Shown here: piece by piece, positions 44,494 through 56,712 of the stretch
Layout: each line of letters begins with the position of its first letter
Position numbering within the stretch: the first letter of the stretch is position 1
Notes under the pieces: model-generated
Told to the model about the DNA's origin: nothing
The model's input: only the letters and a program-made list of their open reading frames with translations
Database searches by the model: none
NCBI GenBank assembly: GCA_009760855.2
Contig: WPIO01000294.1
Location: forward strand, 54,176 to 118,175
Direction: 5' to 3'
DNA length: 64,000 nt
Source of the DNA: Cristatella mucedo
Taxonomy: Eukaryota > Bryozoa > Phylactolaemata > Cristatellidae
Position numbers and translations under genes: made by a program

Positions 44494-44539
44494 CTGTCTG
44501 TCTGCTTGTCTCACTCTCCCTCTCGCTCCCCCCCCTCTC

Positions 44540-44583
<44 letters not shown>

Positions 44584-44600
44584 TCCTTCTCCCTCCTTGT
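43923..44600. repeat. Compound (CT)n / (GTCTCT)n microsatellite
   Basis: Starts as pure CT, becomes an array of about 400 bp dominated by the hexamer GTCTCT (about 44030-44430), then returns to CT. All six-frame ORFs here, up to 267 codons, are products of the simple repeat (Ser-Val, Leu-Cys, Arg-Asp and so on). Confidence 0.97.
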
Positions 44601-46170
44601 TCCTTCTTTTTTGGGCCCCTCCTTCGCTTGAGAGCGTGAATGTCGAAAGTGGCTGATACACAACTACTGAGAAGATCTACGCTCAACAGTGCCCATGTCT
44701 GACAATATCTAGACTGGGTATCACAAAATCATAATAAAATACTTCCGGTTGACCATGGAACAACTAAATCGCTTTCTAGTTTCATAGCGTGTGCTGGGAA
44801 GGAACCACGAATCAGTTGATGTGAGATTATCGTGAAATTTCATCATCTATTAGTAAATGAAGGATAACTCATGTGAATGGAGAACATGATGTACAGAGTA
44901 GGCTTATTTTTAATTTTTTTTTAATTAAAAACCTGAAGTTGACATATTTCCTAATGGCAACCAGTAGCCAGAAAAGAAAGGGATTTGAACATGCATGACA
45001 GAGCCTTTGATTCAATAGCTGCTTGAGAGAGACAGGCAGTGCGAGTCGACAATCAATTCTCGACCGCACACCTCAAGCAGATGGACGAGTTAGGCTGTGG
45101 CGCCCTTATCCTAAGCAGAGCAGCAGATTTTTAAAAACTACCCAGTCATATTTTTCCACGACCTTCCTGCCATTCGTTATGCTTGTCGCACGAAACTACT
45201 CAGGATCTAGACGCAGCAAAGCCTTCACCGTTAAAAAACGCACGACTCATCGCCGGGCGACCGCCATTTCGAGATCCTGTCTCAGTTGGCCTCGTGCCAG
45301 CAGCTTTACGAAGCAGCTGAGAGCTTGTGTCGTCCCCGCGTCTGGGCTGCTTGGTGTGCTGCCAGCGAATCGCTACTAGGCCACGCGAAGTGGCGCTGAC
45401 ACGCCTCCGATCTATACCCGTCGTATGTGCTCTTTTGACAATCTGCCCAGCAGGTGCGAGCGGTGCGCCCGTCTTTTCTCAGGTCGCTCGGCGTCGCTCA
45501 GCGAGATTTGCTCATTCTCCTCCTCGTTGTATATGAGTACCAAGGTCGGAGCGACCATCGGTTGCTCGTGCTGCTTCCGCTCTAGCGCTCTCTGCTCGCT
45601 CGTTTAGCGCTAAGCAACCGCTCTGCCTGTCTAAGACGTCACGTGCCGTTTGTCGCGCCACCCGGCGAAACATCGCGGAGGCGCAATTCCGGAAATCTGA
45701 GTGAGTCAGCTGACCTTGCACTTTAGCCGGGCTGCTGGCATACCGAGCTGCACTCATAACTCGTGAGCCGTCGCTCTGCTGCACGGTGGCCGAACTCCTC
45801 CTCGGACTGTAGGCCTGAGCGCAGCCGCTCTGCTGGCATTCTGCCTCTGTCCTCCTGGCGCAACCCGTGGGGTCACGCTGGGTCACGGCTGTTATCGGCC
45901 TTGGGTTACCAGCTCACCGGGACAGAACGAATCGGTCGCTACCATACGGCAGGGGCGTCGCTCGAGGGGGCGGGACTAAGGACCTGTGACCAGGTGACGC
46001 GGCAACCCGTCCTTGCAGAGATGGGCGTCGAGGTCTGCCGCTCTCTCCGCGAAAACATCGAACCCGGCGTCTGCTCACGGCGCAAGCTTGGCCCCTAGGG
46101 ACCCTGGCCGTAATCATTTCAGAGGCGGATGGGTCGACCGCGGCAGCCGCGGATCGGTCAAAGTCAGTTA

Positions 46171-47983
46171 TCAATTAGTCAATTATTGGTCAATTATCAA
46201 GTGCATTATTCCAAAGTGCTGGAAGTTTGAAAGTGTTGCTATGCAGCGAGTTCGGGAACAAAGGCTTACGTGTTTCCACGGCTCCTTGTCATCGTTGTCA
46301 CTGCACTGTATCGAAGTCTCAGTTGTCCTCAATGTGTGTATAGGTCCCAGTTTAATTATCGAAGAAGCTCTATTCCCCGTGAATTGCTGGCTGACTTTGA
46401 AGTACCCAATCCAAAACAGCCCGTGTTAACAATGGCGGCATACAATTTAAAGAATAGAACCTGGAATCGGGCTGTCATTAAAACTTAATATTTTTGGCGA
46501 AATGCAAATAGGGAAAAATAAATTTGTCAGAATAAAAATCCAATGCACCAACTAGTTAGTGATTATAAAAGTGACAAAATATATGATAATAGACCAGGCT
46601 CAGTCCAAGTTAGTAGAAGCACGTTCAAACTCTGTTTAGTCATGAGCTTATTCGATGTCTCAATTAGACCGTGCATCTGTAACTCGATGTTAGCCTGCAG
46701 TTAACTGTAAGTAAGAAAACTGCTTCGCAGCAATTGACACACTCAGAAGGTCTCCTGCCCATTTTGAAGCACAGCTCGTCTGTCATTGATATTGGAGGCA
46801 CGTTAATGAGTATTAGCAGGTAGTAAACTTGAATTGAATGATGATAAAAGTGATTTACTAGTTAGGTTCGCATTAGTTAACAAAATAGTTGGGGAACCTA
46901 TCCCTCGAAATGGGCTCGCAATCACATCTTCTGTAGATTCTCCGTGAAATCTAGATTATGAGTTCCAAATTGACCTTTTGCAAGACGTTTTTTCAATGTT
47001 TCAAACGAACCTCAAATCCCCCTGGAAACCATGCCTTTAGTTTCAGTTCGTTTGCTTCCAAAGCCCGAAACTCAATCCAGCTACAATCACGAAAAACCTC
47101 GATGGCATGCAAAGAGATTCTAAAAACGAAGCAATTCCTGACAGCATTCGCTGGGTCCGTGAGAGCTGTCTTGAATACGCGTGTGCGTGCTGCCATTGCG
47201 CCTGTTACGACAAAGCAATTGGAGCTTCCTTTCCAGCATCAGTAAAGTACCAAGATGGTTCCACAGAGGCTGCTTCTGCCGCCGCCGACGCCGCTATTTC
47301 GTCTCAAGGCGGCGAAGACTCGCGACAGTACGTCCGGCACCAAGGCTATAAGAAGATAAATGAAAGTAAGAGACGGCTGCTGCGGCGGTGGCGCAGGCTT
47401 CGGAGAGCACTTCGACGGCGAGTGGCGTAGGCAGATGCTTTACGGCGTGATTTTGTGATTTATTGTGGGTTATTGCTTTATTGGTTTATCGGTAATATTG
47501 GAACATTGTTAAATGATTTAATACTTTTCAAGTGTCAGTGACTGCCGGGACAGGAGCTGGCAGTGGGAAATAGGACTGAGGGAAAAACGGCTGTGTGGTG
47601 TAGCGCTGGAGCTGTTACGAAATACGCTTGCGTTGAAGCCCCCTCGGTGTCCGCGTTTCGTCGTTTATATACCGACGAGTGCGTGCTGACTGAGTTTTGT
47701 TTGTTTGTTTGTCGGTATTTTTTACGTCGTTTGTATACCGACGAGTGCTGACTGAGCATCAGCTTACACACGGCTCGTTGAGCGCGAAGTACGCGCTAGA
47801 TAGAGCAGGACGAATTGCGCGGGGAGGCCAACTGAGGCAGCGATCGCGGGCGTGAACGGGTTAGGAACCGCACCGGAAAGAACCGCACCGGAAGCACCTC
47901 GCTATCGCTTCCATTTCTCGAAGGGTGAGAGTTCGGCATTTGCACAGTCCTCACTCTGTGGGCCGACGAGCCAACGGATGTAT
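46171..47983. other. No gene confidently recognised
   Basis: A plus-strand frame at 47107-47430 ends in an Arg-rich tail (RRLLRRWRRLRRALRRR). It overlaps plus-strand 46958-47245 and minus-strand 46993-47196. None has a known motif or second copy. A tandem duplication of about 36 bp (TATACCGACGAGTG units at about 47665 and 47735) lies near the right end. Confidence 0.4.
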
Positions 47984-48812
47984 ATGGCGTGTGACAGCGT
48001 GGCTGACGGCCATGAACAAATCAGTCAATACTGGCGCTAACGGTACCTTCATACCTTCATAGCGACGGCCTGCGGACTAGCTGCAAACCACGCGAGCCGG
48101 CTAGTCTCCTAAGTGCAGCCGTCGCTGCTGGCGAAAGGCTCAGCAAATGGGCTCCAACGCCAGCGCGCGTAATAGCAAGCCCACGGCCATCTGTCACCTC
48201 CACATTTCCCCGACAGCATCTTTGCTCGACTCGAACTGACGCCCTGCAGCGGCAATAAACCTATTATACAAAGTGGCGACCGCCGGCGGATGGGCTACGG
48301 TAGCTTTGTAGGCGTGTGATCGCCGTCACGTGGTTCCGCCCCCCAGCCGACGTTCTGTCCGCCCAACGGGAACGCTCCTTGCCGGCACGTGACTCGTTCC
48401 TTGCCGCGCAATTCACTTCCTGCCTGTGCGTCGGCCTGCACGCACGCTATCCACTCTCTTCTCTCTCCTAAAGCCTCGTGCTCCGGAGCAGCACGCACGA
48501 CGGCTGCTAGATCGTATAATACAGCCGTCGTCGACAACGCTTGTGGGGGCTTCGCTCTTCATCGCGCCGCCATCGCAGCGCCCGCGAGCCCCTACAGCTT
48601 CTAGGCGATGGCGGCTTCTATGCTATGGCTGAGAGGCAATCGGCGAAATCGGCATTGTCGCACGAAAGGGGCCAGCGAGCGCAGAATGCACGGCCGGCTT
48701 CGCGCCGTAATGGCTCGTCGCTCGGGCGGCGGCAGTGCTGGCGGAGGGGGGCTTCCCAGGAAGACTGGCCGCCACTGACCGTGGACTTAACTTGATGCTG
48801 GTAGAGCTGAAG
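47984..48812 (+). repeat. Repeat Q, copy 1
   Basis: It matches 57574-58092 (CTTCATACCTTCATAGCGACGG, then AGGCAATCGGCGAAATCG, then AACTTGATGCTG). An extra 48302-48590 is present only here. Confidence 0.85.
48302..48590. mobile_element. Insertion of about 287 bp in repeat Q
   Basis: The flanks GGGCTAC and CTACAGCTTCTAGG suggest a CTAC target duplication; copy 2 reads GGCTACAGCGGCTTCTAGG. The insert contains a CGTGCTCCGGAGCAGCACG palindrome and a near repeat of CAGCCGTCG. No terminal repeats typical of a named superfamily were recognised. Confidence 0.5.
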
Positions 48813-48834
48813 TACGGACATTTCCTTCTCTAGA

Positions 48835-48904
48835 CGTTTTCCCCAGGACATTTCCCCAGGACATTTCCCCCCGCACACCCCCTCTGGGGTAGGACGTTTC
48901 CCCC
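48835..48904. repeat. GGACATTTCCCC motif cluster
   Basis: AGGACATTTCCCC occurs twice in tandem, followed by a GGACGTTTCCCCCC variant. The reverse complement, GGGGAAATGTCC, recurs at 55786-55835 and 60203-60298. Confidence 0.8.
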
Positions 48905-49080
48905 CTAGGATATAGGGTTTAGGGTGATAAGGTTTAGGTTTTAGGTTTTAGGGTGTGAGGTTTAGGGTTCAATGTTGAGAATTTATGGTGTGGGGTTTAG
49001 GGTTTTTACGTTTTAGAGTTTTAGGGTTTCAGGGTTTAATGGTTTAGGGTTTGGGTTTTAATGTTCAGGGTTTATATATC
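48905..49080 (+). repeat. Degenerate TTTAGGG-like telomeric-type repeats
   Basis: About 170 bp rich in TTTAGGG, TTTAGGTT and GGGTTT variants. Copies are imperfect and spacing drifts, so this is an old interstitial or simple-repeat tract rather than a working telomere. Confidence 0.75.
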
Positions 49081-49227
49081 TATATACGTACTATTACGCG
49101 TTGTGCGGAGTACTGTTATTATGTTCAACTTTTTATTGATGGTTTCTTGTGATTGATCTGATTGGCCTAGCAGTAGCTCATTGAGAAAAACATAGAGGTA
49201 CAGTTTTGTGATTAGACTACCCACAAA

Positions 49228-49355
49228 GTCATAAAAAATGTTAAACATTTTAAGTTTTTTGAAACCCGCCTTAAAGAATAAAATCGTTATAAATGCAAAG
49301 CCAAATTTTGGTGGTTGTCAGATAAATAAAACATGGTCAATAAAGTTATTATTTC
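49228..49355 (+). repeat. Inverted arm, left
   Basis: AAGTTTTTTGAAA, CCAAATTTTGGTGGTTGTCA and ACATGGTCAATAAA occur in this order and match the reverse complement of 51165-51305, with substitutions and small indels. Confidence 0.7.
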
Positions 49356-51164
49356 AAGACCTATTTACACCGGAAGCAGTACCTTGAGTTCAACAAAATA
49401 ATTTTCTTTTAAAATAACAGCCCCAACTGCGGCTTTCTGCGAATATAAGCTACCCAGCTCAAAATCGACCCGGAGAAATCACTTTGAGAAACGATAAAAA
49501 GCTGTTTCCCAAAAAACTGACACACCTTCTCGAGATTAAACTTCCGACTGGTAGTATAACAAGATCATAAAAGAGTACACCCTCAATTGGCTGGGGCCTA
49601 GTCCCGCCTCCAACTCCTCCGCCCAGCCCGTAGCAACCGGTTGCAAACGGCATTCGATGGCCCACTTCTTATTTACCTGGGAGAAACATGTTTACATTGG
49701 TATGTTACGTCGGCTCACAAACCGGAAGTGACTATCGTTAGGCCTCACGAATCCTGGGACAGCTGATCCGATTCCCGTAGCGGCCGTAACACACGAGACG
49801 ACGGCCGCGAGTGGCCGTTCGTCCGGCGGCCGGTAAGCTTGGTGACTTTGATGGAACTGGCACGTCGTTTACTGGAAGTCAGTCTGAAAATGTTGATTAC
49901 ATTATATTTTAGGAAAAATGAGATGATTTCAAGTTCTTAAATATGTGTTTCATATTTTGCTAGCGATATTGGCGAGTGCGGATTTGCCACCCGGCTGCTG
50001 CATAGTTTGACGGCCGGCGGTATGAGATCTATCGTGGATATGTTCTGCTTATGCTACTTAAGGATCTTTTTAGGTTAAGTCATTCCTAAGATCATTGCTT
50101 ATTTATATATTGAATTGCTTGTGTGGTGCATAGCGCTTCCTAGTGCTGTCGCTTGGTTATAGCTTGGGGTTCTCAAGTTTACCTGCAAACGACAGTCCAA
50201 TGCCTGCTGTGACTTATGTCATATCTCCCAAAATAATGATACGATCACCTTAAAACTTTTGAATATATGATTGATTGCAGTTAAATATCATTCCAACTTT
50301 TTCGCGTGCATATTGGACCTCATTAGATAGACTTATTTTAGTCAAAACTGGCTGCGTTCGTCATGCTAAGCCGTTCTCGTCCTTTCATTCACATGTCTTA
50401 AAAATCATATAGGTAGGCTAATAGTGGCCAGATCAACTTTAAAATTGAACTACACGCTCATAAGTACGTGCTTTAAAGTTTTATTATAAAAAGGTAGTAA
50501 CACAGCTGTATATGTGCTTAAAAGTTGTAAAATAATAAGCATAGTAACAGTCTTTTTTTGTCATCGCCTACAAGCGTTTACAGCTTAAGTAGGCTTCTCT
50601 GAGGGCTTTCCCAACACTGGTACTCTATACATCATTAATTCTACAGCTTATTCAATACTCAACCAATCGACGTGAAATTTTGAATGTGGGTGGGGCTCAG
50701 CAACTAATATCGCCCCCTGCGCATCCAGGATGGATGGGTTTGTATGCATGTAATATGACGGTCACAAAATGTCCTTGAACTGTGATCGTAATGTCAGTCA
50801 ACAGTTTGGCATTTCAATTTTTTATATATTGTTTTTATTTTGGGAAACATAGAACCGAGCGCCCTGCATTGTTTTTGAGGGGTTTGCCATATTTTTTAGA
50901 AATATTGGTATTGAATCTGTTGATTTGACGATAAAACCATATTTGACTGTGCGATAGTGCAATATGTGACCATGACTTTTGCAGGTCATTAGAACCTCTA
51001 CACGGCAGCTATGTTACGTCAAACGATAGCTTATTTTACCATTGCTGTTTGTGCCAATGTTCATGCCATTCGTTTTACTGGTCTTTGTACGATATCAATA
51101 AATGTGCTTGTGGTGGATAAACACTTTTTTATGGGGCACGTGACTCCTACTACTATTTAGATTT

Positions 51165-51305
51165 ACTTATTAATTTTATTGACCATGTTCCAGTCATCTG
51201 ACAATAACCAAAATTCGCGATTGCATTAATAACTAGCTTACTTCTAAATAATCGACTTTCAAAAAACCTTAACAATCTAAATTTTGACCATTTTTGGAAG
51301 TATAA
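51165..51305 (-). repeat. Inverted arm, right
   Basis: TTTATTGACCATGT, TGACAATAACCAAAATT and TTTCAAAAAACCTTAA, the inverted counterpart of the left arm. Confidence 0.7.
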
Positions 51306-51834
51306 TCCGTTATACAAAACTTCAAATTATACTGAGTTGATTTTATTTCAATAGAGCGTCAACTTCATTTGATTATACGTATATATTTGGGACCGATGGC
51401 AGCAACCCGGGTTACCGAATCCGGTTTCGCAAATAGAACCACATCATTTATGTTGCGGAAGTCGAAAACGCCATTGACCTGATTCAGGTGCAGCACCGTT
51501 AGAATCGTGTCGAAGCAAACTGAAGAACTATGTGTGCAAGGGCTCTAAGAAATGATGCACGCTGGGGTTTGCTATAATGACGATATAAAGATGATAGCAG
51601 TGATGTTCTCAACAACGAAATGGAGCTGATGTGCAAGTTCTTGGAAACATTTCTGGGAGCCTAATAACCACCTGCTGGTCTGAAAAGGTTATGCAGGATG
51701 TCCAAAATCGCCGCACCAGTGCTCGGATGGCTAGTATCACTGATAGTGAGGACGAGGATCCTGACAATATTGGCGCGCCGTTGGCGGCCGCATCAAATAT
51801 GGCACTGACTTGTGGCAGAAAAAAGCATCAGCCC

Positions 51835-54800
51835 AGAATAATAATAATGATAATATTGCACTTGATAAAGCGCCCTCAGAGAACTCAATCTCTCTCTGGG
51901 CGCTTTACATTTGCAGCAAAGTGATATGCATTTAAATAGTAAGTACAATCATGCTTGAAAAACAAACAAAATGAATAATATGGCTAGGGGTGACATGTAC
52001 AGGGTCAGCATGCAAATGTGGTTAGTGGCAGCATGCAGAGTGTCAGCACGCATAAGCACATCAAGGACGAATCACAGGGACCCACTAAATGCTGTCCTAA
52101 ATAGGTGTGTTTTTAAGTTTCTCTTAAATGTGGTCAAGTCATGGGATGTTCTGGCGCAGGTCGGGAGGGAGTTCCAGGCTTTAGGAGCATACGAGCTGAA
52201 TGCACGGTCACCAAAGGATTTAAGGTTTGTACGAGGTATTTCCAGACTGTTGGATTCCGAAAATCGGGTGGTACGATGCTTGGCCTGATGGGGTAGTATA
52301 TCTGAAAGAGAGGCTGGAGATATAGAATGAAGGGACCTAAAAGTGAGCGACAAAACCTTGAAGTCAATCCGTTGCCTCACAGGTAGCCAGTGCAGGTCGG
52401 CGAGAAGTGGAGTAAAGTGGCAACTTCGACGCTCACGACAGACAAGCCTAGCTGCAGAGTTTTGCACCAGCTGCAATCGCCTAATCGCCCATGCTGGTAG
52501 GCCAGTTAGCACTGAGTTGCAGAATTCGAGACGGGATGTCACGATTGCTAGGACCAACTTAGACGTGGTATCTTTATCTAAACAAGCCCTAATTTAAGCA
52601 ATGTTATGAAGCTGAAAATAGGCAGATTTGAATGTGGAGCTGATGTGGTCGTCTAACGAGAGGTCGCTTTGCAATATGACACCTAGATTTTGAGCTGATT
52701 CAACTGGAGATATGCTGGCAGAGCCAATTTTGAAAGTCAGCCTTTCTAATCTCTGAATCACACTGGGTTTGCCCATAACTAGTAAGTTAGTTTTATCGTC
52801 GTTTAGTTTTAGAAAATTTGCTGCCATCCATGTGCAGATGTCATCAATGCATGCAGCAAGTGAGTTGAGAGAATTTGAGTTGCTTGAAGGCTGGGAGCGA
52901 TCAAAGCAAAGGTACAACTGAGTGTCATCAGCATAGAAGTGAAAGCCTAGATTGTGCTTGGCAATCACATCAGCAAGAGGGAGAGTATAAACCATGAAAA
53001 GAACCGGACCTAGCACGGAGCCCTGAGGTACTTCATATTTTAGAGGTACTTCGGATGATCTTTGTCCATTCACGTCAATACTCTGGAGTCTTCCACTGAG
53101 ATTGGACCTGAACCACTGCAGAGCAGTGCCAGTGATGCCCAGGCTAGATGAGAGGCGCTCTAGAAGTACTTTGTGATCGATGGTATCAAAAGCTGCCGAA
53201 AGATCGAGCAAAACAAGAAGAAACACTCTACCCTTGTCTGCATTCCTAAGTAGGTCGTTGTATACCCTAAGCAATGCTGACTCTGTGGAGTGATTAGCTC
53301 TAAAGCCAGACTGGAACTTACTAGCAAGGTGTGAGGTTTCGATATACGAGTTCAGCTGGTTTGCCATGACCTGTTCCAGTGTCTTTGATAGGAATGGTAG
53401 AAGGGAGACTGGGCGGTAGTTGCTTAAGTTCTCTTGGTCTAGTGTAGCTTTCTTGAGATGTGGCCTGAATGCAAATTTTTTGAAAGGTACTGGGACCAGA
53501 CCTAAGGCTAATGTCATATTAACGATGTTGGTTATGCATGGCAGCAGCAGCAGATCAATGCAACGTAGGAGCAGGACAGTGGGAATAGGGTCCACAGGAC
53601 TTGTTGTCTTCTTTGATTGAGATACGACCTTTAGGACTAGATCACTAGTGACCTGCTTAAATGCAGACATTGAGGCGCCGCCAGGAACCGAGGAACAGCA
53701 TTCTAGTGGGGAGGTTGTCATTGCAGGGATGGATTCCCTGATCTTGTCTATCTTCTGCACAAAGAATCCAGAGAAGCGATCGGCTAGATCATCGCAAGGA
53801 TCATCAGGTAAGGAGCTAACCTGGGAACTGTTGAGGAGATGATTTATTGTCGACATCAGCATATTTGGATTGTGCAACTGTAATTCAACAATGTTTCTGT
53901 AGAAGCTAGACTTGGCCTTTGCTAGGATCGATTGGTACGACCTACAGTAGTCTTCATATGCCTGGCGATGGACAGTTAGTCCGGATCTTTTGTATGCCTT
54001 TTCAACCTTTCGTTTAGTAGACTTGGCTAGTTTATTGTCTGTGTTAAACCATAGGCCGTCTTGGCGGGGGGCGAACAGTGCGCTTTGTCAGAGGTGCAAA
54101 CTAGTCGAGCGTGTCAGCTAGTGTCGTGTTGTAGCAATCTACCAGTGATGACAGATCGGAGGGAGGAATGAGCAGCAAAGGTGAAGCAGATATTCTCGCA
54201 CGGACAGCATCGATGTCAAGGGTCTTGAGGTTTCGCGATTCACAGGTTATTTTAGAGGAGGATGTGGGCACACACTGTAGATTGAATGATATCTGCATGT
54301 GGTCAGATAAGCAGGATTTGGTAATAATTGGTGATGACAAAGTGCAGTTATATGACAAAATTTGGTCGAGTGTGTTACCCTTGATGCGGGTAGGGCCACG
54401 CACATGAGCCACAAGAGATAATGAGTCAGTCAATGCACAAAATTCGGTGCTGAAAGCGTCAGATAAGTTATCAAAGTGAACGTTGAAATCACCCATAACG
54501 AGGAAGGATCGATTTCTTGCACACAGAATCGATATGAGATAGGAGAAATCTGAGACAAAGAAGGATTTTGTAACTGGTGGGCGATAGACTACTGCCACTA
54601 TCGGTAGCTTGTTTTCGGGTGAGACCAAGACAATTGATTCAAAAGACTGCTTCGAGGGTACCGCAAATGGCTTGAAGTTGAATTTCGAGCGCACACTAAA
54701 AGCAACTCCACCTCCAGTTTTGATTGATCTAGGGGTGTGAAAGAACGAGAAACCAGATGGAGTTGCGTCTTTAATTGTCGGGCAGTTTATCGATTTCAGC

Positions 54801-55425
54801 CAAGTTTCAGTTAGGGCGATCAGGTCGATTCCATTTCCAGAAATAAGGTCGTTTATTACTAGAGGTTTATTGCACATTGAGCGAAGATTCCAAAGGCAAG
54901 CGTTAAGTCTGGCCGATTGGGTTACAACAGGCCTGATGACCACTAAGTTAGAGAGATTTACAGTGACGCATGCGGGGGAGCGTGCTGAGCGGTTCGAGAC
55001 AATGCTAGGAATACCAAACGAGCGGCGTCTCAGCTGGCGGTTCCGGCCACCGCGGCGGCTTCGCGTTGCTTTCCTTTTGTTAATGCATAGTTCATGAATC
55101 GTAGCATCTACATTAATATCTAGGAATGCATTTGATATACGATGACGAAGCGATAGCAGTTGCTGACGATCATAACTAACAAGTAGGTTACTAGCCGCCG
55201 GCGTAGCTAAGGCAGCCGCCGGCCTGGGAGACCCAGCAGCCCGAAGCGATAAGCGGTTAGATGTCCATACGCACGTAATTTGTTACGCGCTATGGTCAAA
55301 TAACAATCAGAATAACTTTAAACAGGTCTTAGATGTATCGTTTCCGTATACGATGTTCGCAAGAACTTTGGTTTTCGGAAGAATTCTGCAATGAACACGA
55401 ACGCACGTTAGAGCGCTAAATGTCA
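51835..55425 (-). mobile_element. LINE-A, near full-length copy (L2/CR1-like)
   Basis: About 3.6 kb from a 5' leader near 55425, shared with A2 (22706), to the hairpin tail plus (TTA)n at 51835. It includes the whole coding region and 3' UTR. 5' ends of copies A2 and this one coincide (after GCACGTTAGAGCGC-like sequence), so this is probably the true element start. Non-LTR elements of this type move by target-primed reverse transcription, copying RNA onto nicked DNA. Confidence 0.92.
52072..54943 (-). pseudogene. LINE-A endonuclease-reverse transcriptase, broken
   Basis: The minus-strand reading is in three pieces. 54101-54943 holds the EEP endonuclease (NACLWNLRSMCNKPLV, LTETWL, GDFNVHF, SDHMQISF) and ends at a TAG after TTLADTLD. 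52594-53877 holds the RT: RPVSLL, motif A LLDLSAAFDTIDHK, motif B VPQGSVLGP, motif C FYADD (near 52926-52937), then NLGVILQSDLSLDDH. 52072-52557 holds the C-terminal domain (SRLEFCNSVLTGLPAWAIRR, RAFSSYAPKAWNSLP). The YADD catalytic pair is intact. A stop after the endonuclease and one between 52557 and 52594 (near KIRAC in the other copy) disable it. An N-terminal part before 54943 continues to about 55195. Confidence 0.88.
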
Positions 55426-55785
55426 GAAGGCTGCTCCTGGCGTTCAGATACGCTCTGGAGTGCACGAAGAAGGAACCAGTGGTGGTCCAAAATCAGCCAT
55501 CAATCCTGAGCTAGTTCATGAAAAAATAGGCTCAATTTTAGTTATCGATCTGGTTAGATACTGCCTACTTGCCCAATAAAAACCATTGTTTTCAAAATTT
55601 CTATCTTTTAGCCCACGAATATACCTCGAGCTCAATATTTTCAGCCTATTTGCATATAATTGGGACCAATATTCAGGTAGTTATTGCAATCCGTGCGCGC
55701 GCGAACTCTAGTTACAGTGCTAATCCTGGTTACCGCCATCGGGCTAGCATCGGTATTCTTACTTATACATTTATCAAAATAGGGG

Positions 55786-55835
55786 GAATGTCCACCCGGG
55801 GGGAAATGTCCTACGGTCCCTCAGGAGGAAAACTT
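55786..55835. repeat. GGGGAAATGTCC motif cluster
   Basis: GGGGGAATGTCC and GGGGGAAATGTCCTACGG occur 20 bp apart. Confidence 0.75.
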
Positions 55836-56315
55836 CTTACAACCGGTAGTGCTAACCTAAAGCCTGCACTTCTGGGGCCGCGATAAAGTGGGCCCAGGGG
55901 TTTTGCAGAGCGCCCGCACGACGCCTACCCGCCGGATCCGGTCGTTTCTAGAAGTTCAGAGTGCAAACCATGAGCAAAACGCTGATCGGCCGCAACGGCC
56001 TGGGTATCAAATGCGTTTCCAGCGACGGCCTACACAAATGAGCGAGGAACGATGGGCAAAAGCAGGACTCGTTCCTTGTTTTTGGCGACAGCCCAATGAA
56101 CGACTGGTAATTCGGACGAAGTTCCGGTTGACGACAACATGACAAATTCCTGTGCGCATATGTCTGTATTGAATTTTACCCTATCTTTACTCTCGCCAGT
56201 GTAACCAACTACGTTATCTTGCCATCAGTAACTCTGGATAATTGAGTTCCTTGAAGCGACCTCTAAAGTACTTGGACGGAGATTCTGAGATCTGAGAGTA
56301 CGCCGAAAATAGGAG

Positions 56316-56374
56316 ACTTGTTGCCTCTCGTTGTGTTCTTAGGGCAAAATACCGCTAAGGAATATGCATTTGAA
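56316..56374 (+). repeat. Dispersed 59 bp motif, copy 1
   Basis: GACTTGTTG, then GTTGTGTTCTTAGGGC, AAAATACCGCTAAGGAATAT and CATTTGAA, nearly the same as 58136-58195. Confidence 0.8.
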
Positions 56375-56608
56375 AGTAGTCAATTTAATGCGGAGCAGAG
56401 CGCCAAGCAGTAGATCCACAGAGCGAGTATCTGTAGGTCGTAGAGTGGCCGGTCTACTTACCAACTACGGTACTGGTGCGCCGGGGCGGGCCCACTGCTG
56501 ATTGACAGTAGCAGTGAGCCAAAAGTGGCGGGCTGAATAGCCATGGCACGCGGTTGGCCTGTGCAGGCCAGGCTCAAAAGCTTCATCGGCAGCAGCAAGT
56601 TGCCCGTG

Positions 56609-56612
<4 letters not shown>

Positions 56613-56639
<27 letters not shown>

Positions 56640-56712
56640 GCACTTGATAAAGCGCCCTCAGAGAACCTAATCTCTTTCTAGGCGCTTTATATTTGCTGCA
56701 AAGGGAAGGTGG
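56613..56712 (-). mobile_element. LINE-A 3' tail, minus strand
   Basis: (AAT)n then TGCACTTGATAAAGCGCCCT, CTAATCTCTTTCTAGG and CGCTTTATATTTGCTGC: a strongly 5'-truncated LINE-A end. Confidence 0.92.

Larger units (their letters stand above)
40326..46170 (+). repeat. Composite repeat C, longest copy
   Basis: It runs from the pre-core (40326) through core, the 42085-42826 part missing in copy 1, and the GCCAGACTGCC region (42835-43800). The CT block (43920-44600) follows, then the right part (44650-45945). It is enlarged by a LINE-A tail and two LINE-B ends, all absent from copy 1. The order of its parts equals copy 1, which makes the two a real long duplication. Confidence 0.8.
49081..51834. 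other. AT-rich region without genes; contains inverted arms
   Basis: No frame above background. A pair of related arms in inverted orientation lies at about 49228-49355 and 51165-51305. A GC-rich island sits near 49780-49850. Whether the whole is a non-coding DNA transposon is unresolved. Confidence 0.45.
55426..56612. other. No gene recognised
   Basis: Contains the GGGGAAATGTCC motif cluster at 55786-55835 and one copy of a 59 bp motif at 56316-56374. Frames (55569-55886, 55888-56142) are unsupported. Confidence 0.45.

Noticed and set aside
43836-44686. Open frames of 204-267 codons on both strands
   Set aside because: They are translations of (CT)n and (GTCTCT)n and contain only dipeptide-type repeats; a simple repeat without stops is open in every frame.
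45512-45886. Minus-strand frame of 124 codons in composite C (VTQRDP start) partly shared with 28195-28497 and 58504-58788
   Set aside because: GC-rich sequence opens frames by chance. The shared words fall into different frames between copies, so coding is not supported without a codon-level test.
47107-47430. Frame ending in an Arg-rich tail
   Set aside because: Interesting composition but no start context, motif or homologue visible; kept only as a remark.
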